Shown here: piece by piece, positions 1-6,181 of the stretch
Layout: each line of letters starts with the position of its first letter
How positions within the stretch are numbered: position 1 is the stretch's first letter
NCBI GenBank assembly: GCA_002399265.1
Contig: DHDG01000051.1
Location: 10,808-21,040, forward strand
Reading direction: 5' to 3'
Source of the DNA: Firmicutes bacterium UBA4882
GTDB taxonomy: Bacteria > Bacillota > UBA4882
DNA length: 10,233 nt
Notes under the pieces: generated by a model
What the model was told of the DNA's origin: nothing
The model's database searches: none
The model's input: only the letters and a program-made list of their open reading frames with translations
Program-made: the position numbers and the translations under genes

Positions 1-68
1 AATTCTTCGGCAAAAATACAATTATCGCGACGGATCAATTGCAATTCGGAAGCGAGCTGGCGACATGA
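1..68 (+). CDS. C-terminal end of an unidentified upstream gene (partial)
   Basis: The frame starting at base 3 is open from the window edge and gives about 21 residues ending in FGSELAT before a TGA at 66-68. The TGA overlaps the ATG of the WYL regulator as ATGA, the classic arrangement of translationally coupled genes. The regulator has only a weak Shine-Dalgarno of its own, which agrees with coupling. The fragment is too short to assign a family. The regulator's own frame is also open to the edge, so an N-terminal extension of that protein is the alternative reading. Confidence 0.45.
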   Translation, partial: FFGKNTIIATDQLQFGSELAT

Positions 69-961
69 AGATTGATCGATTAATGGGCATTATCACAATT
101 CTGCTCCAGAACGGCAAAACAACCGCACCCTATCTTGCAGAACGGTTTGAGGTTTCGCGCCGCACAATTCTGCGTGACCTCGATACGCTCTGTCAAGCCG
201 GGATCCCGATTATTACTGAACAGGGCGGCCGCGGCGGCATATCCATCATGGAAGGGTATCAGTTGGACCGGAGTTTACTGACAGCAGATGAGCTACAGCG
301 GCTGATCGCCGGACTGAAGAGTATCAACAGCGTGTCTAAAGAGTCTAAATCCGACAGCCTGCTACTGAAACTAGCCCCTAATAAAACCATTGCTGCGCTG
401 GCTGATTGCATCATGATAGACTTGTCTTCCCATTACAGGGACAGCCTATCGGAAAAGATCAGCCTGATTAAAGAAGCAATCACCAGTCGCAGACTGATTT
501 TCTTCGATTATTATTACCGCAAAGGGCAGGTCAAGCGCAAGGTTGAGCCATATTTTGTTGTGTTCAAATGGACAGCCTGGTATGTCCTTGGCTGGTGTAT
601 TGAGCGAGCGAATTTCCGTCTGTTCAAACTGAACCGCCTTTGGGATTTGAGCATTACCGATGAGGTTTTCATGCCTCGGGAGGTCCCACTGGAGACTATC
701 AGCCTGGATAATGCGCTGCCTGATCAAAATAAAATCGAAATTCTCTTCGACAGAAGTGTGCGATTCCGATTGATTGAAGATTATGGTCTGCATTGTTATA
801 CCGAAACTGATCGCGGGTTATTGATGGAGCTCAATTACACCAACAGAGAAAATGCCATCGCTTGGATTCTTTCTTTTGGTGATCAGGCAGAAGTGGTCGC
901 GCCCCTGGATGTACGTGACGAAATAGCTGCGATTATTCGCAAGTTGGCCGCCCGTTATTAA
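65..961 (+). CDS. WYL-domain transcriptional regulator, YafY/DeoR-like
   Basis: This is a cytoplasmic DNA-binding regulator of 298 aa, the usual length of the HTH_11 + WYL + WCX family. Residues 1-60 form a winged helix-turn-helix (LAERFEVSRRTILRDLDTL). Residues about 130-200 form the WYL domain, with the WYV signature at 172-174 (AWYVLGWC) and the basic stretch FRLFKLNRL behind it. Residues about 221-298 match the WCX C-terminal part. In known families the WYL domain senses a small ligand or nucleic acid; the ligand here is unknown. The ATG at 65 overlaps the stop of the preceding reading frame (ATGA). It has only a weak GGAAG/GAG-like ribosome site, so coupled translation is likely. The next gene downstream is a flavin reductase-like protein on the same strand behind a palindromic operator, the likely target. 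The family is certain; the regulon is inference. Confidence 0.93.
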   Translation: MKIDRLMGIITILLQNGKTTAPYLAERFEVSRRTILRDLDTLCQAGIPIITEQGGRGGISIMEGYQLDRSLLTADELQRLIAGLKSINSVSKESKSDSLLLKLAPNKTIAALADCIMIDLSSHYRDSLSEKISLIKEAITSRRLIFFDYYYRKGQVKRKVEPYFVVFKWTAWYVLGWCIERANFRLFKLNRLWDLSITDEVFMPREVPLETISLDNALPDQNKIEILFDRSVRFRLIEDYGLHCYTETDRGLLMELNYTNRENAIAWILSFGDQAEVVAPLDVRDEIAAIIRKLAARY

Positions 962-1025
962 TGGCCTCCCGCCTGTTATTCATTTCCTCCTGCCCGCCAC
1001 TAATTGGCGCCGCCCCATTGTCATT

Positions 1026-1063
1026 GAACATGACATACAGTTGTCCTGTTCGTGTGCGATAAT
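1026..1063 (+). promoter_or_regulatory. Palindromic operator and probable promoter of the flavin reductase gene
   Basis: The arms GAACATGACA (1026-1035) and TGTCCTGTTC (1042-1051) are inverted repeats matching at 9 of 10 positions, separated by TACAGT. A GATAAT at 1058-1063 is a good -10 candidate, 23 bp before the ATG. There is no convincing -35 at normal spacing; the palindrome occupies that place. A regulator bound here would sit over the -35 region and could either block or replace -35 recognition. The adjacent WYL regulator is the obvious candidate, but this is inferred from position only. Confidence 0.6.
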
Positions 1064-1086
1064 CATATCAAAAAGGGGGACGACAT

Positions 1087-1749
1087 ATGAGTAGGTCAAC
1101 GAAAATTGAAATCGGAAAGCAAAAGCCAGAGATGCTAAAAGAATTATGGCCAGGGCAATACGAGGTTTTTTCACATTTTGAATATGTAAGTGGTGTTCCG
1201 CAGGTCCTGTTTTTGGTCACCACCCTGAAGGCTAACGGAAAACCCAATGTCTGTTTTCATTCGTGGAGTTCCTTCTACGGCGATGTTGGCGGATATTACG
1301 CTGTCATGGGCGGCATGGGCATGTATACGCATACTTATCAAAACATATTGCGTGAGAAAGAATTCTGTATCGGCTTTATCAGCCCGGAATATTATGACGG
1401 GTGCATCAAGACGATTAGCGAAAATAGTGAGGACGCCGACGAGTTTGAAGTCGGCGGCTTTACGATCGAACCTTCCAGGACGGTTAAGTGTCCCCGCATC
1501 AAAGAGGCATTTCTGTCTTTCGAATGCACGCTGCAATCAGCTACTGATTTGTCAGGCAAAGGCATCTGCGCCCTGGTCGTAGGTCAGGTACAGCTGGCCG
1601 CTGTGGAAGAAAACAACCACGAACTAGGCAAAATATGCGGTAAAGACGGCTTCATGTTTAATGTGCACTCGCCAAAAAGCGCTGTGAGCGGTGAGGGACA
1701 AACAACCGCAGTTGCTATTTTAGACCCGGTCAGGATTATGAACGAGTGA
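1087..1749 (+). CDS. Flavin reductase family protein (FMN-binding split barrel)
   Basis: This is a 220-aa cytoplasmic protein of the DIM6/NTAB flavin reductase family (Flavin_Reduct fold). Members bind FMN and use NAD(P)H to reduce it, or act as flavin-binding redox proteins. Visible family features are the strand VTTLKANGKPNV (44-55), the following segment with an SSF (61-63), and HTYQNILREKEFCIGF (82-97), which matches the usual 'xxTxxNIxxxxEFxxxx' flavin-binding part. A central segment then runs to ALVVGQVQ (162-169). Several Cys residues are present, but I see no metal site. The start is supported by AAGGGGGA at 1073-1080, six bases before the ATG. The gene stands alone between an operator-containing promoter and a strong terminator, so it is probably a single-gene transcript controlled by the preceding WYL regulator. 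The substrate and redox partner cannot be told. Confidence 0.87.
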   Translation: MSRSTKIEIGKQKPEMLKELWPGQYEVFSHFEYVSGVPQVLFLVTTLKANGKPNVCFHSWSSFYGDVGGYYAVMGGMGMYTHTYQNILREKEFCIGFISPEYYDGCIKTISENSEDADEFEVGGFTIEPSRTVKCPRIKEAFLSFECTLQSATDLSGKGICALVVGQVQLAAVEENNHELGKICGKDGFMFNVHSPKSAVSGEGQTTAVAILDPVRIMNE

Positions 1750-1770
1750 ATCAGTAGGCAAAGATATCAG

Positions 1771-1805
1771 AGAGACGCTGCGTCGGGCAGCGTCTCTTGT
1801 TTTTT
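1771..1805 (+). terminator. Rho-independent terminator of the flavin reductase gene
   Basis: A perfect 11-bp stem pairs AGAGACGCTGC (1771-1781) with GCAGCGTCTCT (1787-1797) around the 5-base loop GTCGG. It is followed directly by TGTTTTTT. It lies 21 bp after the stop codon at 1747-1749. In the minus direction no T-rich tail follows, so it probably works mainly for the plus strand. Confidence 0.92.
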
Positions 1806-1810
1806 CCGGT

Positions 1811-1865
1811 GGTTGCGACCCTGGCCGCGATGGCGGTTGCGACCCTGGCCGCAACCGCCATCGCG
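1811..1865. repeat. GC-rich structured repeat: two direct copies plus a 16-bp inverted repeat
   Basis: The 18-base unit GGTTGCGACCCTGGCCGC occurs at 1811-1828 and again, unchanged, at 1835-1852 (24-bp period). Overlapping it, CGCGATGGCGGTTGCG (1826-1841) is perfectly complementary to 1850-1865 around an 8-base loop, so it would fold into a long GC-rich hairpin. The element fills the gap between two convergent genes and ends 20 bp before the MerR stop codon. It may be a REP-like dispersed repeat or may help stop minus-strand transcripts. There is no T-tract on either side, so a simple intrinsic terminator is unlikely. Confidence 0.75.
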
Positions 1866-1885
1866 ACTTCGCGCCATCGCACCGT

Positions 1886-3511
1886 CTAGATCAACGGCAC
1901 GTAGAGCTCGATCCGATCCACATTTTGCCCATCCGCCCGGTACTCTCTTTCGAGGCAGAAATTAGCGGCAACCTTGCAGTTATGTTCGGCCACATATTCA
2001 GCAGCCGCACTATAAAGCTTGTTACTGGGCAGCTTTTTTCTGGTGACTATTTCCGGATCAATCCATGCTGCGAAAACCAAATAATCTCTGGCAGGCAAAA
2101 CTTGTTCCAACAGTTCTTCTGGGTAGCTTTCAAAGGGCCGGCTGATCTCTACAGCTACGAAGACTTCAGCTACAGTTCCTTCTTTGCCAGCTAAGTAAAA
2201 CGGGCGTGCCGGTTGCGCCTGGGCGGATGGCTGCACGCGGGACGAGGACGACTGCGTCCTCCGGTCCGTCCATTCCTCCCTGCCGTAATGTCCGCAGAGC
2301 AAAGTGAAGGTGTAGTTACCCATAATCATACGCGCCTTAAAATCCGGCCCGGTCCTGTAAATCGCCTGTGCCAGCCTATACCAGGGCACATGCTTTTTCC
2401 AGGGCAAAGCCCCCGCTTTTTGCTCGAAACAACACCCTGCCAGCGTCACATCCGGCAAAGCCACTCTTCGGGGCTCCAATTCAAGCATTACCTCTGCTTT
2501 TCCAGAAGAAGGTTTGCCGGAACAATCGCCATTCATGGTTTCTCCACTTGAAATACGCCGCACAGGCGACAGTAAGTCCAACTGTCTTCTCGCATCCGGG
2601 GTTTCTTTAGCATGAAAAGTCACATAATCCAGGCATTCCTCAAGGCAATAGCGCATCTTTTCCGGACAAGAATCCACCTCGAAATCTTCACTGTTTACGA
2701 TCCAATCTTGGAGCAGATCCCAGCGCTCACCAATCACCGACAAGTTTGCTGGCAGGGCGGCGAATAATCCCCCGGGGAATTCCTTTCTAATAAACGGTTC
2801 CGGAACTTTAAGATCCTCAGGAACCATCACCCACATTTCGTAGCCGTATTTTCCCTTGTCATCACTGAATCCGAAGCCAAAATACCGAAATCCCGACTCC
2901 TGATCCAGAGCATACTTCTTGATTAGTCCCCCCACTTTTCCCCAGCAATCATCTTCAGGAGTATCGCTGACTACCCCATAGCTTGCAACGATTAGCTTCG
3001 GTAGTCTGATAATGCGTACTTCATTACTACTGGCGTCTATTCCCGACATGTTAATAGCCCTTTCCGAGAGGATCTTTTTGAGTGCTGATGTCAGCCGCCG
3101 AACAACCACTGCTTCATTGGTGTCTGCCTCAGCGGCGTTTGCGTCATCAACGCTAAGGCTCGAGTCGCTTCCCAGGCTTTTATCAGCCTGCAGCATCGCC
3201 AGCAGTTGCCCAATCGCAGCCCCCAAAGCGCCCAACTCATCGGCCTTGCGATTTGTTGTTTTCAGATGCGCCTCGAGTGCCCCAACAGCCGCCGAGAGCT
3301 CACCGGTAACAAAAATGCGCTGAATGTCCCGAATGGGTAGATCGATCTTGCGTAGCAGTAGAATCTGTTCGATTTTCTTTAAATTCTGCTCATCATAGTA
3401 CCGGTAATCATTTGCCATACGGCAACTTTTCAGAAGCCCGGCATCTTCCCAGAAGCGCAGGGTCCTGTTGGAAACGCCATAAAGAGCCGCCGCTTCACCA
3501 ATTTTCAGCAT
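1886..3511 (-). CDS. MerR-family regulator with two GyrI/AraC-type effector-binding regions
   Basis: This is an unusually long (541 aa) MerR regulator. Residues 1-68 are a typical MerR HTH (KIGEAAALYGVSNRTLRFWE, then DYRYYDEQNLKKIEQI). A helical dimerisation segment covers about 69-110, and a Ser/Ala/Asp-rich linker follows. Residues about 164-312 look like a GyrI/AraC effector-binding domain (IIRLPKLIVASYG, YFGFGF, YGYEMWVMVP, FPGGLFAALP). Residues about 341-541 look like a second, more divergent one (LPDVTLAGCCFE, AEVFVAVEIS, a terminal IELYVPLI). A low-complexity Ser/Gln/Ala/Pro stretch (about 417-437) interrupts the second. I chose ATG 3511 rather than GTG 3520, because the GTGA there completes the ribosome site GGGGGGTGA (3525-3517), five bases before the ATG. 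In this family such domains bind drugs or other hydrophobic ligands. The ligand and target genes are unknown; the upstream methyltransferase and membrane genes are candidates. Confidence 0.9.
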   Translation of the reverse strand: MLKIGEAAALYGVSNRTLRFWEDAGLLKSCRMANDYRYYDEQNLKKIEQILLLRKIDLPIRDIQRIFVTGELSAAVGALEAHLKTTNRKADELGALGAAIGQLLAMLQADKSLGSDSSLSVDDANAAEADTNEAVVVRRLTSALKKILSERAINMSGIDASSNEVRIIRLPKLIVASYGVVSDTPEDDCWGKVGGLIKKYALDQESGFRYFGFGFSDDKGKYGYEMWVMVPEDLKVPEPFIRKEFPGGLFAALPANLSVIGERWDLLQDWIVNSEDFEVDSCPEKMRYCLEECLDYVTFHAKETPDARRQLDLLSPVRRISSGETMNGDCSGKPSSGKAEVMLELEPRRVALPDVTLAGCCFEQKAGALPWKKHVPWYRLAQAIYRTGPDFKARMIMGNYTFTLLCGHYGREEWTDRRTQSSSSRVQPSAQAQPARPFYLAGKEGTVAEVFVAVEISRPFESYPEELLEQVLPARDYLVFAAWIDPEIVTRKKLPSNKLYSAAAEYVAEHNCKVAANFCLEREYRADGQNVDRIELYVPLI

Positions 3512-3527
3512 CGCACTCACCCCCCTG

Positions 3528-3563
3528 CCTATAGCCTAAAGCTTTCCGCAAGGTCAAGGTCAA
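3528..3563 (-). promoter_or_regulatory. Probable promoter of the MerR gene, with tandem TTGACC -35 boxes
   Basis: On the minus strand TTGACC occurs twice back to back (3563-3558 and 3557-3552), overlapping the stop codon of the methyltransferase gene. TTTAGG (3540-3535) lies 17 bp after the first copy and TATAGG (3533-3528) lies 18 bp after the second. Only the first pair leaves the ribosome site of the MerR gene intact in the transcript. MerR regulators often control their own promoter, but the dyad in this spacer is weak. Low-to-moderate confidence. Confidence 0.4.
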
Positions 3564-4231
3564 GAGGTTTTTATCTGCTCCAAGAGAAACATTCTGTTGG
3601 TCTGCTGATACTTGGGAAAATAGATTTCCTGATATTCGTGGAGCCGAAAGTACCCGGCCAAAAACTCTTTCCATTGTGCTGTCGTGTTGTTCCATAAGAT
3701 TAACCCGTCGTCCAGCAGATTATCTTTGATCACCTTGATATCCCACTCTTTAATCTGTTCTGCGGTAATATATGGATTAAGCTTCACTAGTACTTTCCCG
3801 TTCACCCTTAAGACTCTTTGCATTTCGTGCAGCAGCATGGCGGCATCCTCAGGATATAAATTATCAACAATGTTCGACAATATTGCAGCGTCTACACCAT
3901 TGGCATTAATATCCCTCAGTTTTTCGATCCCACCACAAATAAAGCGGAAATCGCCGCATGGCATTTGCGTCTTCTTACTGTTGGCCTTTTCGATACCTTT
4001 ATCTGATAAATCAATACCAATATGCCCTTTCGTACCATGCAGAGCACATTTAAAAAGGATCGTTCCATCTCCGCAGCCGAAGTCCAAAACCGTTTCTGAT
4101 CCGGCACACACCCATTGCAAACCTTGATCAAATAATTCGTTGCCAGTACTCGCCTCGACAGGTGCCTCCGGTTTTTCTTTGGCGAAGATTGTATTCCATT
4201 TTTCAGTACAACGATCATATTTTGGGTTCAT
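3560..4231 (-). CDS. Class I SAM-dependent methyltransferase
   Basis: This 223-aa soluble enzyme should transfer a methyl group from S-adenosylmethionine to an unknown acceptor. Motif I is VLDFGCGDG (residues 48-56). The acidic residue that holds the SAM ribose is D74 (HIGIDLSDKGIEKA). The post-motif segment is AAILSNIVDNLYPEDAAMLL (115-134), and 'RVLRVNGKVLVKLNP' (139-153) is the usual strand after it, as in Methyltransf_11/25 proteins. The frame is open to 4303, but the ATG at 4231 is preferred. It has a perfect GGAGG (4241-4237) five bases upstream, and its N-terminus begins just before the conserved fold. The start lies 17 bp inside the end of the upstream membrane-protein gene, so the two are probably translated together. 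The C-terminal part (about 155-223) is less conserved and probably sets substrate choice. I cannot name the substrate. Confidence 0.88.
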   Translation of the reverse strand: MNPKYDRCTEKWNTIFAKEKPEAPVEASTGNELFDQGLQWVCAGSETVLDFGCGDGTILFKCALHGTKGHIGIDLSDKGIEKANSKKTQMPCGDFRFICGGIEKLRDINANGVDAAILSNIVDNLYPEDAAMLLHEMQRVLRVNGKVLVKLNPYITAEQIKEWDIKVIKDNLLDDGLILWNNTTAQWKEFLAGYFRLHEYQEIYFPKYQQTNRMFLLEQIKTS

Positions 4232-5051
4232 GATATCCTCCATAACCAGAATCTGATCCATCCGTCGAACTGTTGCTGGCAGATCTTCTCGGGCCAGCTT
4301 CAAGTTCCCGGAGCCTAAGGTAAAGCAGTGTAGTGAAAGCTGTCTCGATTACCAGAAGGGCAACATCATAAAAAGAGATGGCAACATCATGCAGATAAAT
4401 CACCCAGGCAGGCTGGCTGATCAATGTATCCGCAATATAAAAAGTATCTATTAGAGAAATAGATATGAATATGGCGGAAAAGAGGAGCGTTCCGCCTACT
4501 ATCTTCCAAAACCTACCGTCTACCAACCGGCTGCTATTTTTAAACGCACCAATCGCATGCTCCTCCAGAATGACACTATGCACTACGAACAAGTATCTGA
4601 AACTAAGATAAAAAAGAAAACAAAAAGCTGGCAACAGCACCAGAACGCCCACCGCCGGAATTACTATCGCCAAATAATAGATCAATAATATTGGCACCAG
4701 TATGATAAGCGCCAACTTCATCGTAGCTATAAATGCGCTCCAATACTTACTCCGCGTCACCTTTTTCATTTCAGCAAGCGAAAACTGGTTACCATAATGC
4801 AATGAAGCGCTTGAGAAGATTAACGCCGCATTGATCCAGACGGTAATAAATACATCTGCCGCCCCTAACAGAAAAATGGTGAAACCGGAAATTTCCTCAC
4901 CAAATAAAAATGCGTAAGTGCTTCCTGCTAACGATATTACGGCACCAATCAATGCAATACAAAACAACAATATGAAGTTCTTCCGCAAAAGCCTGAAGGT
5001 ATCCCTGATAACATCCAGAATGCCTATGCGCTCCCCGTAGTATCTTACCAT
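4215..5051 (-). CDS. Six-helix membrane protein, YciC/GPDP-membrane-domain-like
   Basis: This is a 278-aa integral membrane protein. Hydrophobic segments lie at about 25-49, 56-81, 106-127, 128-156, 181-205 and 224-246, flanked by charged loops. The N-terminal 'ILDVIRDTFRLLRKNFILLF' and the loop 'ILEEHAIGAFKNSSRLVDGRFWKI' (161-184) match the pattern of the membrane domain found in glycerophosphodiester phosphodiesterases and in YciC/UPF0259-type proteins. No catalytic GDPD domain is present, so an enzyme call is not justified. The tail from about 250 is hydrophilic (Gly/Ser/Asp/Tyr-rich) and presumably cytoplasmic. The ATG at 5051 follows AAAGGGGTG with seven bases between. The gene overlaps the methyltransferase start by 17 bp, which points to a shared function in the membrane or its lipids; that is inference. 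Confidence 0.8.
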   Translation of the reverse strand: MVRYYGERIGILDVIRDTFRLLRKNFILLFCIALIGAVISLAGSTYAFLFGEEISGFTIFLLGAADVFITVWINAALIFSSASLHYGNQFSLAEMKKVTRSKYWSAFIATMKLALIILVPILLIYYLAIVIPAVGVLVLLPAFCFLFYLSFRYLFVVHSVILEEHAIGAFKNSSRLVDGRFWKIVGGTLLFSAIFISISLIDTFYIADTLISQPAWVIYLHDVAISFYDVALLVIETAFTTLLYLRLRELEAGPRRSASNSSTDGSDSGYGGYHEPKI

Positions 5052-5216
5052 CTCAGCACCCCTTTATTTAAATATCGAAATTCATACTTTAGGCTGCCGT
5101 TCTCAAAACGGTTTCTATCCCAACTATACTTTCGTGAAATTCGAGATCCAGCCCCGTGTTACCTTCCAAGCTCGGGGACGGGACAAACGTAGGCAAAACC
5201 GCCCGCATTTAAGCCT
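5052..5216. other. Gap between the two minus-strand membrane-protein genes
   Basis: This holds two short inverted repeats, CCGTT/AACGG (5097-5101 with 5107-5111) and CCCCG/CGGGG (5152-5156 with 5173-5177). Neither is followed by a T-tract on the minus strand. I see no confident promoter and no small gene. The stretch ends in the ribosome site of the gene that begins at 5051. Confidence 0.4.
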
Positions 5217-5816
5217 CTACCTCTGATAAGCCCATTTCCCCGCCACTAAAAGAAACACATGCTGCAACAACAAAAGGCTTGCGCCGCCAATGACAATCAG
5301 CAACCAAATGACGGTGTCAGTTGCTTCGAAGCTAAGTTTCAACATGCCCTGCAAGTTGGCTGCGGTATGCGGATCGGCCAGGGCCAGCCACGCGGAACAA
5401 CAACAGATCAGGAATAGAATAAGCGCAGAGAATATGGCAGCCTTCTTAAGTTCAGATCTAAAGTTACTGATCGGTTGCTTGAGAAGCTTCACTTTACGGC
5501 CGACATAAACGCCGGCTAGTATACCAGGAATCACGTTAAACACCGGTACTCCCATAAAGAAGCCAAAAATACCGATGGAATAGACAATGTAGAGTACAGC
5601 CAGAGGAAGGTTATTGAAGATGTAAAATCTGTCTATCAGTCTTAATTTGCGCAGTAATACGACGCACAAGATAAATCCAGCAAATAATCCTGCAATCATC
5701 CAAAATCGGCTATCAATCTTTAGCAGAAAACTGAGCCACCAGAAAGCGCAAAATACTATTACTGGAATGATAAAACCGAGAATAACTGCTGCGAAAACTT
5801 TGTCGAGTTTGGTCAT
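5217..5816 (-). CDS. Small multi-pass membrane protein, family not recognised
   Basis: This is a 199-aa hydrophobic protein with about six membrane segments (roughly 7-31, 37-56, 70-88, 90-106, 124-146 and 168-192). The loops carry Lys/Arg (LRKLRLIDRF at 55-64, VGRKVKLLKQ at 105-114), which suggests that these face the cytoplasm. A Cys cluster (ICCCSAW, 137-143) lies inside the fifth helix. I do not recognise a family or an active site. The frame is open to 5888, but the ATG at 5816 is preferred: AGGAAGGAG (revcomp of 5825-5833) lies eight bases upstream and the first helix follows at once. It is the first gene of the minus-strand block. A 165-bp gap separates it from the next membrane-protein gene, so co-transcription is possible but not shown. 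Confidence 0.75.
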   Translation of the reverse strand: MTKLDKVFAAVILGFIIPVIVFCAFWWLSFLLKIDSRFWMIAGLFAGFILCVVLLRKLRLIDRFYIFNNLPLAVLYIVYSIGIFGFFMGVPVFNVIPGILAGVYVGRKVKLLKQPISNFRSELKKAAIFSALILFLICCCSAWLALADPHTAANLQGMLKLSFEATDTVIWLLIVIGGASLLLLQHVFLLVAGKWAYQR

Positions 5817-6181
5817 TGCTAATACTCCTTCCTTCATCGAAAAAACGGAACCGGAATGAAAAAGTGTCATGCGATTAATGCGTATCAATTTTATAGGACT
5901 TCAAAAACTTACCTGTGTCTGCATTAGAACCGAAGGATTTTAATATCCAGTCTATAGAATAGTAGCTATGTCACCTGTCATTATGGTTTTGTAACAATAA
6001 ACCATTCTATATTTGGTGTCAATATCATTTTTATATAAATTGGACACCGAGTGCACGAAATTGTTTGGTATTTATCATTATTATAATGGATGATAACCCG
6101 TATTTGACAAGGGTTTGCGCCTGAGCCAGCATAGATGAGTTTTGACAATGGTGGGCATGAAAACCGAAGGGGTGTCATGTT
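5817..6181. promoter_or_regulatory. AT-rich divergent intergenic region with two dyads
   Basis: This 365-bp gap separates the minus-strand membrane gene (start 5816) from the plus-strand exported-protein gene (start 6182). It must hold both promoters. The clearest elements are a TATAAT at 6082-6087 centred in the perfect dyad TTATCAT (6072-6078) / ATGATAA (6090-6096), and the dyad GGTGTC (6015-6020) / GACACC (6043-6048). TTGACA occurs at 6104-6109 and 6142-6147 without a good -10 at normal spacing. No reading frame here looks like a gene, and I do not recognise a riboswitch. Confidence 0.5.
6072..6096 (+). promoter_or_regulatory. Operator-like dyad centred on a TATAAT box
   Basis: TTATCAT and ATGATAA are perfect 7-bp inverted repeats 11 bp apart, and TATAAT (6082-6087) sits exactly at the centre. 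A dimeric regulator binding the two arms would cover the -10 box. The matching -35 is weak (TTGTTT at 6061-6066 gives a 15-bp spacer), so the promoter call itself is uncertain. A chance dyad in AT-rich DNA is possible. Confidence 0.4.

Noticed and set aside
980..1174. Minus-strand frame with a signal-peptide-like N-terminus
   Set aside because: It starts at a GTG without a ribosome site, lies over the flavin reductase promoter and the 5' end of that gene, and has no recognisable domain.
2205..2280. GC-rich stretch inside the MerR gene as another copy of the 1811-1865 repeat
   Set aside because: It shares only short words such as GGTTGCG with the repeat. It is in frame and encodes the low-complexity Ser/Gln/Ala/Pro insertion.
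3518..3520. GTG as the start of the MerR gene
   Set aside because: The GTGA is part of the ribosome site for the ATG at 3511, which has ideal spacing; the three extra residues are not part of the MerR fold.
3684..4127. 147-codon plus-strand frame
   Set aside because: It lies antisense within the methyltransferase gene, which has clear motifs; the Ser-rich translation and lack of a ribosome site mark it as a shadow frame.
6095..6180. Riboswitch leader upstream of the exported hydrolase gene
   Set aside because: Only a 5-bp stem (6095-6099 with 6111-6115) is visible, and no conserved core of a c-di-GMP, fluoride or other riboswitch known to me could be matched.
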